DNA of 64,000 nucleotides from Clostridiales bacterium. Lineage in GTDB: Bacteria; Bacillota; Clostridia; Oscillospirales; Acutalibacteraceae. The first letter of the stretch is position 1, and the number at the start of each line of letters is the position of its first letter. Below are positions 8,635 through 16,666 of this stretch, one piece after another. Location: positions 1-64,000 of the forward strand of contig DXXG01000027.1 in NCBI GenBank assembly GCA_019416455.1, given 5' to 3'. Under the pieces are notes generated by a model. The model was not told the DNA's origin. It saw nothing but the letters and a program-made list of their open reading frames with translations, and did not search any database. The translations under genes were made by a program, and so were the position numbers.

Positions 8635-9390
8635 ATGACAAACGAGACCGCCAAAGTCAGTTCGCTTGTAAAGGCAATGAATGTGCTGGAGTGCTTTTCC
8701 GTGAAGCATCCGGAGTTAGGGGTGACGGAGATCGCCAAGCAGCTGGGGCTGCAAAAGAGCACCGTCCACAATATCCTGTCCACCTTCGAGACCATGGGTT
8801 ATCTGATGCAGAACCCGTCCAGCGGAAAATATTCCCTGGGCGTGCGTCTGCTGCAATTCAGCTACATCATCAACAACCAAATGGGGTATCAAAAATTCTT
8901 CCTGCCCTATATGGAAAAGATCGCGGCCAAAGTCCACGAGACGGTATTTCTGGCAATTCCCCATGAAAACGAAGTGCTGTATCTGGAATCCAAGCAGCCC
9001 AACAACACCATGGGTGACCGGAAGATCCTGGGAGAGCACGCCCCCATGTACTGTACCGGCTTGGGGAAAGCTTTGCTGGCGTTCATGCCTCAGGAGGAAC
9101 AGCTGAAACACATTCCGGATACTTTTACCCAGTTCACGGAGAACACCCTCACCTCTAAAGAGGCGCTCCTGGAAGATCTGCATCATATTCGGGAGAGAGG
9201 GTATTCCATTGACAACATGGAGCATGAGTACGGCGTGATGTGCGTAGCGCTCCCTGTGTTTGGCCACGACGGTTCCCCTGTGGCGGCTATCAGCATCTCG
9301 GGGCCATCTCCCCGGTTGAAAAAGGAAGTCATCGTGCAGGCTGCCGCCACCATGAAGGAGATCCTCAGCCCCACCCAGTATGTGCTCTGA
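8635..9390 (+). CDS. IclR-family transcriptional regulator
   Basis: A 251-residue regulator with an N-terminal winged helix-turn-helix at about residues 8-70 (LGVTEIAKQLGLQKSTVHNIL is the recognition region) and the IclR ligand-binding domain from about residue 85 to the end, including YCTGLGKALLAF and GYSIDNMEHEYGVMCVA. IclR proteins bind sugar acids, keto acids or aromatic acids and usually repress neighbouring catabolic operons. It lies 118 bases after the aldolase gene with no promoter or terminator that I can see between them, so they are probably co-transcribed. The paired operators at 7186-7212 and 7475-7500 are its likely targets, which would give autoregulation. Confidence 0.9.
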   Translation: MTNETAKVSSLVKAMNVLECFSVKHPELGVTEIAKQLGLQKSTVHNILSTFETMGYLMQNPSSGKYSLGVRLLQFSYIINNQMGYQKFFLPYMEKIAAKVHETVFLAIPHENEVLYLESKQPNNTMGDRKILGEHAPMYCTGLGKALLAFMPQEEQLKHIPDTFTQFTENTLTSKEALLEDLHHIRERGYSIDNMEHEYGVMCVALPVFGHDGSPVAAISISGPSPRLKKEVIVQAAATMKEILSPTQYVL

Positions 9391-9413
9391 GCCTTTGATC
9401 CAAGTAAAATAAT

Positions 9414-9459
9414 AAAAAAGACGTGTCCCGGGAGGTTTTCCGCAGGACACGTCTTTTTT
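9414..9459. terminator. Bidirectional terminator between iclR and the serine hydrolase
   Basis: A perfect stem (GACGTGTCC with GGACACGTC) flanked by AAAAAA on the left and TTTTTT on the right, lying between two convergent genes. It works as an intrinsic terminator in both directions. Confidence 0.9.
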
Positions 9460-9498
9460 GTTGAAAACTATTTGCTTTTAAAAAGAGGGAAGATGAAC

Positions 9499-10674
9499 TT
9501 ACACCAATCCAGCCCTAGCCAGGTCCTCGTATACCAAGTCACGAAGATGGGGATGGATCTCGTAGTACACCGGCCCCATGTTGAGGATCTGCTGGGTGTA
9601 GAAAAAGCTGATGTGGTGGATGGGATCGATCAGGCCGAAAGCGCCGGCGGCGCCGTCCCAGCCGAATTCCCCAAGAGGACTCTTGGCGGCGGAGTTGTCC
9701 ACCATCACCCGAACTCCCAGGCCATAGCTGTACCCGATGCGGCCAAAGCGGATGAAATCCTGAAGGGGCTCTCCTTGGAGCTGGTTCTTGCCCATCTCCG
9801 CGATGGATTCAGGAGTGAGGATCCTGTTTCCGGTAGCTCCCACGCCGCCGCAGCTGAGAGCGTCCAGCAGCAGGATGTAGCTGTCCAGGGAAGCGGTGAG
9901 CCCTGCTCCGCCGCTCTCGTAAAGGGGAGTCAGGCGATAGTGGTTGCCCATGCCGGCGGGAAGCTTCTTTCCAGTCTGGGGATCGTCCGTGTACTGGGCA
10001 AACCGGCGGAACCGGGCTTCCGGGGGCAGGTGGAAGTAAGCGTCCTTCATGCCCAGGGGCTGGAAAATGTGGTGGGTCAGGTAGTCGGAGTAGCTCTCTC
10101 CGCTGACCACTTCGATCACCGCGGCCAGCACGTCGTGGCACAGAGCGTAGGACCAGTGGCTTCCCGGCTCGAACAGCAGGGGCATTTCTGCCATGGCTCC
10201 CACCAGCTCCCGAGTGGTGGCCAGAGGGTTCTTCTGGATCATTTCCCGCAGAGGTTCCCCGTCGGTGTTGTAGGAGAGTCCGGCGGTCATGGTCATCAGC
10301 TGCCGGATGGTGATGGGCTCCTTGGCGGGATGACTGGGAACGTCCTGGCTGGGCCAGCCGCCGGCGGTAAAGTCAAAGTTGTCCGCCACCCGCACATGGG
10401 CGTATTCCGGCAGGTAATCGCTGAGCTTGTCCTCCAGGCCCAGCTTACCCTGCTCCACCAGCTGCATCACGCCGGTCATGGTGACCACCTTGGTGCAGGA
10501 GTACAGGTCGTACAGCTCATTGCCTTCCACAGGCCGTTTGCCCAGGTAATCGCTGTGGCCGGCCATGTGACGATACACGGTCTCGTGTTCCTTCATGATC
10601 TTGAGGTCCAGCCCAGGAACGCCGTACCGTTCCCCAAGGCTGTCCAGATAGCTTGTCAGCGCTTGAAATTCCAT
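9499..10674 (-). CDS. Beta-lactamase-family serine hydrolase (class C/esterase type)
   Basis: A 391-residue protein of the PF00144 fold shared by class C beta-lactamases, D-aminopeptidases and EstB-type esterases. The nucleophile motif SxxK is visible as SCTK in LYDLYSCTKVVT, a tyrosine motif as HWSYALCHD, and the third-box region as FGWDGAAGAFG. There is no signal peptide from the chosen start, so it appears cytosolic and is more likely an esterase/deacylase for imported glycans than a resistance enzyme. The frame is open upstream to 10842, but the ATG at 10674 follows AAAGGAG by 9 bases. It is monocistronic, between two hairpins. Confidence 0.85.
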   Translation of the reverse strand: MEFQALTSYLDSLGERYGVPGLDLKIMKEHETVYRHMAGHSDYLGKRPVEGNELYDLYSCTKVVTMTGVMQLVEQGKLGLEDKLSDYLPEYAHVRVADNFDFTAGGWPSQDVPSHPAKEPITIRQLMTMTAGLSYNTDGEPLREMIQKNPLATTRELVGAMAEMPLLFEPGSHWSYALCHDVLAAVIEVVSGESYSDYLTHHIFQPLGMKDAYFHLPPEARFRRFAQYTDDPQTGKKLPAGMGNHYRLTPLYESGGAGLTASLDSYILLLDALSCGGVGATGNRILTPESIAEMGKNQLQGEPLQDFIRFGRIGYSYGLGVRVMVDNSAAKSPLGEFGWDGAAGAFGLIDPIHHISFFYTQQILNMGPVYYEIHPHLRDLVYEDLARAGLV

Positions 10675-10746
10675 GGGGGAAAACTCCTTTCCATACAGAG
10701 CCGGGCAGAGCGTCCCGGCTTCCTCCACCTGATATTTTATAGTTGT

Positions 10747-10775
10747 ATTGTAGCAGATGAAAGAGGATTTGTCAG
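10747..10775 (-). promoter_or_regulatory. Promoter of the serine hydrolase gene
   Basis: On the minus strand CTGACA (10775-10770) and TACAAT (10752-10747) are separated by 17 bases, giving a leader of about 70 bases. Confidence 0.65.
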
Positions 10776-10850
10776 GAGGGAAGGGAGAAAAATCAAAATA
10801 AAGGGTTTTGAAGAAGTTTTCCCAAGACATACGCAATGTCATGATAGGAA

Positions 10851-10888
10851 AAGAGGGTTGCCGTGATCTGCGGCAGCCCTCTTTTTTT
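10851..10888 (+). terminator. Orphan intrinsic-terminator-like hairpin
   Basis: GAGGGTTGCCG pairs with CGGCAGCCCTC (one G-U pair), followed by TTTTTTT. It has no rightward coding gene before it and may end an untranslated RNA or be a relic. It lies within the 444-base gap 10675-11118, whose other contents are the two flanking promoters and AT-rich sequence. Confidence 0.6.
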
Positions 10889-11006
10889 ATGCTTTTCCGA
10901 AGGAGAGAAGAAATAAGAAAAAGACTTTTTTTCCCCGTGAAAAGAATAGGTTACAGCAAAATATCCAGGTATCGAACGTAAAATATGAGAAAACTAGGCT
11001 GATTGC

Positions 11007-11040
11007 TTAATTTTGTAGGAAAAGAGGAAAATTCTGTTTG
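11007..11040 (+). promoter_or_regulatory. Activator-box candidate upstream of the GH28-like gene
   Basis: Starts with TTAATTTTGT and ends with CTGTTTG. The same 34-base arrangement (25 identities by eye) occurs at 15584-15617 upstream of the second transport operon. Both promoters lack a recognisable -35. A YesN/AraC-type response regulator encoded in between is the natural candidate to bind here. Confidence 0.5.
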
Positions 11041-11068
11041 TTTTCTGCGAAGGGCGAAAATGATATCC

Positions 11069-11092
11069 TATAATTGCTCCCAAACAGGGAGC
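11069..11092 (+). promoter_or_regulatory. -10 box and start-site inverted repeat of the GH28-like gene
   Basis: A consensus TATAAT (11069-11074) has no -35 at the proper distance, suggesting activator dependence. Just downstream, GCTCCC-AAACA-GGGAGC (11076-11092) is a perfect inverted repeat spanning the predicted transcription start. It could be an operator or a 5' mRNA hairpin. Confidence 0.6.
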
Positions 11093-11118
11093 CTAAAAAA
11101 AGGGAGGAGCTGAATGAA

Positions 11119-12489
11119 ATGGGTGTGCGGTACAATCCGAATCCCGCAAGGATCACCGAGCCACTGTTCCAAGTGGAAAAGTTGGAAGAGTCTTCACTGT
11201 ATACGGTGGTCTGCGGTGGAAAACAGCTGAAAGTGTATCATACAGACAGCTTTGATTATGTGATCCCGGTGGTGGAGGACGACTCCCCCTTGGAGCTGAA
11301 GATCCAGGTATCCCGTGAGTTCCAGCAGGCGGTATTTCGGCCGGCGAAAGCTGGGATCCAGGCCCAGATCTCCGGCGGCGAGATCTCTTTCACGCTGAAA
11401 AAACCGGGAAAGGTGACTTTGGAACTGGATGGAGACCTGAAAACTCCCTTGTTCATTTTGTGTACCAAGAGAGTCCCTAAACCGGAAAAGGTGGATTATC
11501 TGTTTGAAAGCGGAAAGGTCTACAATGTGAGCACCTTGGAAATGAAGGCAGGGGAGACCGCCTATCTGGAAGAGGGAAGCGTGGTCTGCGGCTGTGTAAG
11601 CGCTCTGTTCGCCCATGGTATGCGCATTTTGGGCAACGGCATCCTGAACGGCTGCGTTTGGCATCCGAAAGAGGAGAACGGCGGCGGCCGGCCCATGATC
11701 CGCATGGTGTTCTGCGACGATGTAAAGATCCAGGGCATCACCATTGTGGACGGCGGCTCCTGGCACGTGGTGCCCGGTGCCTGCAAAAACTTGGAGATCC
11801 AGGATGTGAACATCATGTCCCGGGTGTGCACGGGAGACGGCATCGATATCGTGGGATGCGAGCATGTAGTCCTGCGGGATTCCTTCATCCGGGCATCCGA
11901 TGACTGTGTGTGCATCAAGGCGGCCAGCTATCCTGATCCCGCTGCCAACAGAAACGTGAAGGACATTTTGGTGGAGCGGTGCGTACTGTGGAACGCCGAG
12001 CCTGGAAACGCGGTGGAGATCGGGTATGAAGTGCGCTGCGACGAAGTGTGCGACATCACCTTCCGGGATCTGGATATCGTTCACTGCGAATACGAAGGGA
12101 ATCAGTCCGGAGGCGTGCTGACCATCCACAACGCGGATCGTGCGTATATCCACAATATCGTCTATGAGGATATCCGCATCGAGGACGCCCAGGAGAAATT
12201 TATCGACATCAAGGTATTGGATTCCAAGTATTCTCTGGACCGGAAACGGGGCAGTGTGGAGGACGTGTACTTTAAAAATATTGAGATCTTGAACGGAACG
12301 TTCCCCGTCTCCATTATCCGGGGATTTGAAATGCACACCGAGATGAGCCGTCCTCGGAACATCCATTTTGACAACGTGGTGGTCTTGGGTGAAAAGATCA
12401 CTTCCCCCAATGAGCTGCGGATGGTGGTGGAATTGGCCCACGATCTTTGGTTTGAGGACAAGGTTTACTCGAAGAAGAATCCTTTCTGA
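11119..12489 (+). CDS. GH28-like right-handed beta-helix protein, atypical active site
   Basis: A 456-residue protein. Residues about 1-125 are a beta-sandwich-like N-terminal part; the rest is a parallel beta-helix of the polygalacturonase (GH28/GH49) type. The catalytic Asp region is present as TGDGIDI and SDDCVCIK, matching the family's NxDG and DD motifs. The GHG histidine motif is not recognisable (the segment reads EPGNAVEIGYEV), nor is a clear RIK. It may therefore act on another linkage or be a related hydrolase rather than a true polygalacturonase. No signal peptide is seen, so it is probably cytosolic. The ATG at 11119 has GGGAGGAG 9 bases upstream; the frame is open from a TTG at 11074 but lacks a site there. 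Confidence 0.75.
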   Translation: MGVRYNPNPARITEPLFQVEKLEESSLYTVVCGGKQLKVYHTDSFDYVIPVVEDDSPLELKIQVSREFQQAVFRPAKAGIQAQISGGEISFTLKKPGKVTLELDGDLKTPLFILCTKRVPKPEKVDYLFESGKVYNVSTLEMKAGETAYLEEGSVVCGCVSALFAHGMRILGNGILNGCVWHPKEENGGGRPMIRMVFCDDVKIQGITIVDGGSWHVVPGACKNLEIQDVNIMSRVCTGDGIDIVGCEHVVLRDSFIRASDDCVCIKAASYPDPAANRNVKDILVERCVLWNAEPGNAVEIGYEVRCDEVCDITFRDLDIVHCEYEGNQSGGVLTIHNADRAYIHNIVYEDIRIEDAQEKFIDIKVLDSKYSLDRKRGSVEDVYFKNIEILNGTFPVSIIRGFEMHTEMSRPRNIHFDNVVVLGEKITSPNELRMVVELAHDLWFEDKVYSKKNPF

Positions 12490-12526
12490 GAAGGAAGGGA
12501 TCCTGGAAGAACACATACACAGACAA

Positions 12527-12570
12527 AAGACAAAACATCAGGAGACAGAACTCTCTTGATGTTTTGTCTT
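12527..12570 (+). terminator. Terminator of the GH28-like gene
   Basis: A 14-base perfect stem (AAGACAAAACATCA with its complement), with a short inner GAGA/TCTC pairing, lying 37 bases after the stop codon. The T-rich strand is part of the stem. Confidence 0.8.
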
Positions 12571-12611
12571 GCGTTCATATTTCAGCGCTATAAGGAGGGA
12601 CGGGAATCAGT

Positions 12612-13676
12612 ATGTATACGGTAGTGATCATCGATGACGAGCCATGGGCGTTGCAGGGTTTGGCGGAAATTATAGATTGGAACAGTGAAGGTTTTTCCGT
12701 TGTGGGCCAGTTTACCGATCCGGAGGAAGCTTTTGAATTCCTGTGCGAAAAAGAACCGGATGTGGTGTTTACAGATATTCGGATGCCCGCCCTTTCCGGG
12801 CTGGAGCTTATAGAGATGTCCCAGAAAAAGGGACTGAAATGCGAGTTTGTGCTGATCAGCTCCTATGAGGATTTTGAGGCGGCGCAGAAAGGGATCCGCC
12901 TGCATGTGTGGGAATATATTTTGAAGCCCTATAACGCGGGAGATATCCACAATGCCGCTAAAATGCTGCTGCGTCATCTGGGGGAGCGAAACGACCTTGT
13001 GAGCGTGGAATGGAACGATCCCCCGGAAGAGATCCTGCGCAAAGCGGAACCGCTCCAAAATCAGATGGAGAACTATCAAACAGAGGCCTTGTACCTTTGT
13101 TCTCACCCCTGCGAAGAGCCGGAGGTGTCCAAAGAAGAAAAATGGATCCCCCTTTTGGTCAAAGGCGCCGGCGGAGCGTATCTGAGAGCGTCTGCGGGAT
13201 CCCGCATGACATGGCCCGGCCTGCCCCAGGAAGATCAGCGAAAGTGGGGCGTCAGCCGGGAGCACAAGGAGGGGATCGCCGCGCTGCCCCAAATGATCCA
13301 AGAAGCCTGGTACGCGTTGTGGGGGGAATTTTCCTATTCCAGCAAGAAAAACGTGGGGGAGATCCAGTTTTATCTCTGCGAAAATATGGGAGAAGAACTC
13401 TCCTTAGGTGCAGTGGCGGAGAGGTTCCATTTTTCCGAACCCTATTTTTGCGCCCTGTTCAAAAAGGGGACCGGGATGTCGGTCATCCATTTTGTCCAGC
13501 ATGCGCGCATCCACTACGGGGCGTATCTGATCCGAAGCAGCGGGAAAAAGCTCCAGGAGATCGCGGAAGAAGTGGGGTTTGGAAATTACAGCTATTTTGG
13601 GAAACTGTTTAAAAGGTACATCGGACAAACCCCCGAAGCCTATCGGGAAGGCTCCGAAGGAAATTTAGGGATATAA
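12612..13676 (+). CDS. AraC-type response regulator (YesN family)
   Basis: A 354-residue two-component response regulator. The receiver domain (residues 1-120) has the acidic pair DDE at 8-10, the phosphoacceptor D55 (VVFTDIRMP), the switch serine in LISSYED and the lysine in ILKPYN. A middle region without clear family follows, then a C-terminal AraC helix-turn-helix pair at about 258-345 (LGAVAERFHFSEPYFCALFKK and LQEIAEEVGFGNYSYFGKLFKR). YesN proteins activate glycan-use operons in response to a YesM kinase. The kinase is encoded convergently and the two genes overlap by 37 bases at their 3' ends. SD AAGGAGGG precedes the start. Confidence 0.92.
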   Translation: MYTVVIIDDEPWALQGLAEIIDWNSEGFSVVGQFTDPEEAFEFLCEKEPDVVFTDIRMPALSGLELIEMSQKKGLKCEFVLISSYEDFEAAQKGIRLHVWEYILKPYNAGDIHNAAKMLLRHLGERNDLVSVEWNDPPEEILRKAEPLQNQMENYQTEALYLCSHPCEEPEVSKEEKWIPLLVKGAGGAYLRASAGSRMTWPGLPQEDQRKWGVSREHKEGIAALPQMIQEAWYALWGEFSYSSKKNVGEIQFYLCENMGEELSLGAVAERFHFSEPYFCALFKKGTGMSVIHFVQHARIHYGAYLIRSSGKKLQEIAEEVGFGNYSYFGKLFKRYIGQTPEAYREGSEGNLGI

Positions 13677-15403
13677 AGAGTGATGGCAGTGTAGTGGTTT
13701 TCCTGGGAACGCAGGGAAAACCGGAAACCTTCCCCATAAAACAAACGCAGACGATGAAGCACATTGTCAAGACCGATGTGGTCGTTTTGAAGTGCTTCTC
13801 CCTCTTGAAAACCGCGCTGGTCCAGTTCCTGGAGTTTTTCCGGAGGGATCCCCATTCCGTTATCTACCACGGAAAGGCAAAGTATACCGTTTTCCTCGTT
13901 TACCCGGCCCTGTATGAGAAGAATACAGGGTCTTCTTTTTCTGCGAAAACCATGGGTGATGGAGTTTTCCACCAAGGGCTGCAACACCATGGAAAGAAGA
14001 GGATGGCGCAGCGCTTCCTGCGAGACCTCTACCCGCAGTTCATAGCGCTGGGGTGTACGCATATCCATCACGTTGAAATAATGCTGCACATGGTTCAGCT
14101 CTTCCCTCAGAGACACTACCAGGCTGCTGCGAAGGCTGTAACGGAAAAGACTGGCTAAGGAGGTGAGCATGTTCTCCAAGATAGGGACTTGGTAATGATG
14201 GGCCATGCTCCGCATGCTTTCCAAGGTGTTGAAGAGGAAATGAGGGCTGATCTGGTTTTTATAGGCGTTTAGCTGGGCTTGCTTTTGCGCCAGCGTGGTC
14301 TGGTACAGTGTGTGGGACATTTCCTGCTGCCGGCGGTTAGAGGTCTCCAATACCTCTAGGGTGCGGTTGACGCTTTCGGCCACATATCGTAAATCGCTCA
14401 GTTTGGGAAGGGTCAGTGATTTTTTTACCCCTGCCTGGATATCACGCATATCCGTAACCATCTGTTTTACGGGCACGGAAATATGATGGAGGATAAACCA
14501 GGTGGAAAATACCAGACAAGCGCAGGTGATCAAAAGAACCGCCGTGCCGATATTTCGCGCCATAGCGCTATTTTGAAGAAGATCCGCGGTGGGGACCAGA
14601 TCCACGATGGACATGTCTAAGTTTTCCAGCATCACCGTGTGGCAGGTAAAGTCAACTCCTCCCAGCCGGAAATTGCGGTGGTTTTCCTCTTGCAACGCCT
14701 CCATTTCCGCTTGAGAAACTTCTCTGCTGGTGTACACTACGTCATCCCGGTAAAGGATAGCCTTGATTTCCCCCTCATAATTTCCGGAGGACGACAGGCC
14801 GGCTAAAACATTGATATCGATCAGAGCCATCCCAAACACGTACTCGTTGGAAACGTATCCGGGAAGCAGTGTGTTATGCACCTGAAAGCAGTAGACCAGC
14901 TGGGGCAGTTGATTGGAATCGTCCTCGGGAGGAATGGTGAGGAAGAAGGAATCGTGGGACATGTTCTGGTTTTCCTGGATGATCTTCTCCGCGAACTGCT
15001 GATAGCGGTATTTCCCGGCGGTTCCGGAATAAAAAGTGTGACCGTAGGGGCTTGTGATAATGACCTCGGTGATCATGGGGGAGGCCATTTTCAAATAATC
15101 CAAAAGCTGATTGCAGCCGGAGATGTTATTGAGATACACCAGAGGATCGTTGCTGAAAAGGATCTCCTGCATGTTGGAGAAATAGGAGAGCTGGATGACG
15201 CTTTGCTCCACGCTTTGAAACTGAGCATCCAGCTGGGTTTCAATGCTTTCGGAAAAAGTTTGAAAGGAGCTTTCAAACTGATCTTGGGAAAAGGTGTAGA
15301 TGAACAGATAGTACAGCAGGGAAATGATGAGCAGAAAAAGCAGCATGATGGCAAGGCTGATCTGCAAAAGACGTTTGATGGAAAGGGAACATTTAACGGT
15401 CAT
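13640..15403 (-). CDS. YesM-family sensor histidine kinase
   Basis: A 587-residue membrane sensor kinase. It has a transmembrane helix at about residues 11-36, a large extracellular sensing domain, a second helix at about 285-305, a HAMP-like linker, the His_kinase domain with H388 (QISPHFLFN), and an ATPase domain with N-box LVENSITHG (477-485) and DNGMG (514-518). It should sense an extracellular sugar and phosphorylate the regulator at 12612-13676. An ATG at 15538 is in frame, but the ATG at 15403 follows AAAGGAG by 7 bases. Its stop lies inside the last 37 bases of the regulator gene on the opposite strand, an uncommon layout for this pair. Confidence 0.92.
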   Translation of the reverse strand: MTVKCSLSIKRLLQISLAIMLLFLLIISLLYYLFIYTFSQDQFESSFQTFSESIETQLDAQFQSVEQSVIQLSYFSNMQEILFSNDPLVYLNNISGCNQLLDYLKMASPMITEVIITSPYGHTFYSGTAGKYRYQQFAEKIIQENQNMSHDSFFLTIPPEDDSNQLPQLVYCFQVHNTLLPGYVSNEYVFGMALIDINVLAGLSSSGNYEGEIKAILYRDDVVYTSREVSQAEMEALQEENHRNFRLGGVDFTCHTVMLENLDMSIVDLVPTADLLQNSAMARNIGTAVLLITCACLVFSTWFILHHISVPVKQMVTDMRDIQAGVKKSLTLPKLSDLRYVAESVNRTLEVLETSNRRQQEMSHTLYQTTLAQKQAQLNAYKNQISPHFLFNTLESMRSMAHHYQVPILENMLTSLASLFRYSLRSSLVVSLREELNHVQHYFNVMDMRTPQRYELRVEVSQEALRHPLLSMVLQPLVENSITHGFRRKRRPCILLIQGRVNEENGILCLSVVDNGMGIPPEKLQELDQRGFQEGEALQNDHIGLDNVLHRLRLFYGEGFRFSLRSQENHYTAITLYIPKFPSEPSR

Positions 15404-15441
15404 GGGCAGTCTCCTTTGCGTGGATGGGAAGAATTCCTTTG

Positions 15442-15470
15442 AGTATACCTTTCCCCTGAGGGGAAGTAAA
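15442..15470 (-). promoter_or_regulatory. Promoter and palindromic spacer of the sensor-kinase gene
   Basis: On the minus strand TTTACT (15470-15465) and TATACT (15447-15442) are 17 bases apart. The spacer is filled by TTCCCC-TGA-GGGGAA (15451-15465), a perfect inverted repeat between the promoter boxes and a strong operator candidate. Confidence 0.65.
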
Positions 15471-15583
15471 GAAACAGAATTATGGTGTATGGGTGCACTC
15501 AAAGGAAAGACTGTGGCAAGGACAAAGGGTACTGTCAAAATTCCTAGATTTAAAGAATGGAACGGAGAAATTTTAGCAAAAGA

Positions 15584-15646
15584 TTAATTTTGTGAGAGAA
15601 GTGCGAAAAGCTGTTTCTGTGCAAACAGAAGATCCTTCGATACAAT
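15584..15646 (+). promoter_or_regulatory. Activator box and -10 of the second transport operon
   Basis: The element 15584-15617 begins TTAATTTTGT and ends CTGTTTC, and matches the one at 11007-11040. A -10 TACAAT lies at 15641-15646 without a good -35 (17 bases upstream reads TGTGCA). This is the layout expected for a promoter activated by the neighbouring response regulator. Confidence 0.5.
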
Positions 15647-15716
15647 AAAAGCATAGATTTTGGAGATTTCCTGAGTGAAATTTAGCCAAATATCCTAAAA
15701 GAGAGGGCGGAGGAAT

Positions 15717-16652
15717 GTGAGAAAAAAGGACGGAACAGTAAAACAAAGGTCTCTCTGGCAAGAGATCTGGAAGAACAAAGCGATCTATCTGATCATGCTG
15801 CCGGGTATTGTATGGTTCATTATTTTCGCCTACGGGCCCATGTCGGGTTTGCAGCTGGCGTTCAAATCGTACAACATGAAGGCAGGGATCTGGGGGAGCC
15901 CTTGGTGCGGGCTGGAGAATTTCCAATATGTGTTCCGGGATCCCTCCTTTTTAAAGTCCGTGGGAACGACTTTGTGGATCAACGCCGGACGATTGATCTT
16001 TCAGTTCCCCATCCCCATCATTCTGGCACTGCTGATGAACGAGCTGAAAATGAAGCGGTACAAAAAAGTGGTGCAGACCGTGCTGACGTTCCCCCAGTTC
16101 CTTTCCTGGGTCATCGTGGCCAGCATTGTGATCAATATCCTTTCCTATGACGGTCTGGTGAACAGTCTGATCCTATCCTTTGGAGGAGAGACGGTAAACT
16201 TCACAGGAAACGCCAACCTGTTCCAGCCGCTGCTGTACATTACGGAAAACTGGAAATCCGCCGGATGGAGCGCCATCATCTATATGGCAGCCATTTCGGG
16301 GATCGATATGGATCAATACGAAGCGGCGGATCTGGACGGAGCTTCCCGGGTACAGAAGATCTTCCGCATCACCCTTCCCAACATCCTGCCCACCATTTCG
16401 GTGATGTTCGTATTGCAGATGGGCAACATGATGTCCGGAGGATTCGACCAGATCTTCAACCTGTCCAATCCCGCTGTAAAAGACGTGTCGGAGATCCTGG
16501 ACATGTACATCTACAACATTTCGTTCGGTTCCACTCCTGATTTCAGTTTCTCCACAGCGGTCAGCTTTTTCCGTTCCGTGGTAAACTGCGCGTTTTTGGT
16601 GGCCGCCGACAGAGGCGCGAAAGCTCTGGGCGGAAGCGGCTTGTTCGGTTGA
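15717..16652 (+). CDS. ABC sugar transporter permease, LplB/YteP type (second system)
   Basis: A 311-residue permease with about six membrane helices; EAA loop EAADLDGASRVQKIFRITLPN. It is a paralogue of the protein at 6211-7164 (shared IYMAA-SGID, QYEAA and similar blocks). The chosen start is GTG 15717, with a GAGGG site about 9 bases upstream and GGAGG only 3 bases away; an overlapping ATG at 15715 is out of frame and stops at once. First gene of an operon that continues with the second permease, binding protein and four catabolic genes. Confidence 0.9.
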   Translation: MRKKDGTVKQRSLWQEIWKNKAIYLIMLPGIVWFIIFAYGPMSGLQLAFKSYNMKAGIWGSPWCGLENFQYVFRDPSFLKSVGTTLWINAGRLIFQFPIPIILALLMNELKMKRYKKVVQTVLTFPQFLSWVIVASIVINILSYDGLVNSLILSFGGETVNFTGNANLFQPLLYITENWKSAGWSAIIYMAAISGIDMDQYEAADLDGASRVQKIFRITLPNILPTISVMFVLQMGNMMSGGFDQIFNLSNPAVKDVSEILDMYIYNISFGSTPDFSFSTAVSFFRSVVNCAFLVAADRGAKALGGSGLFG

Positions 16653-16666
16653 AGGAGGTACAGACT

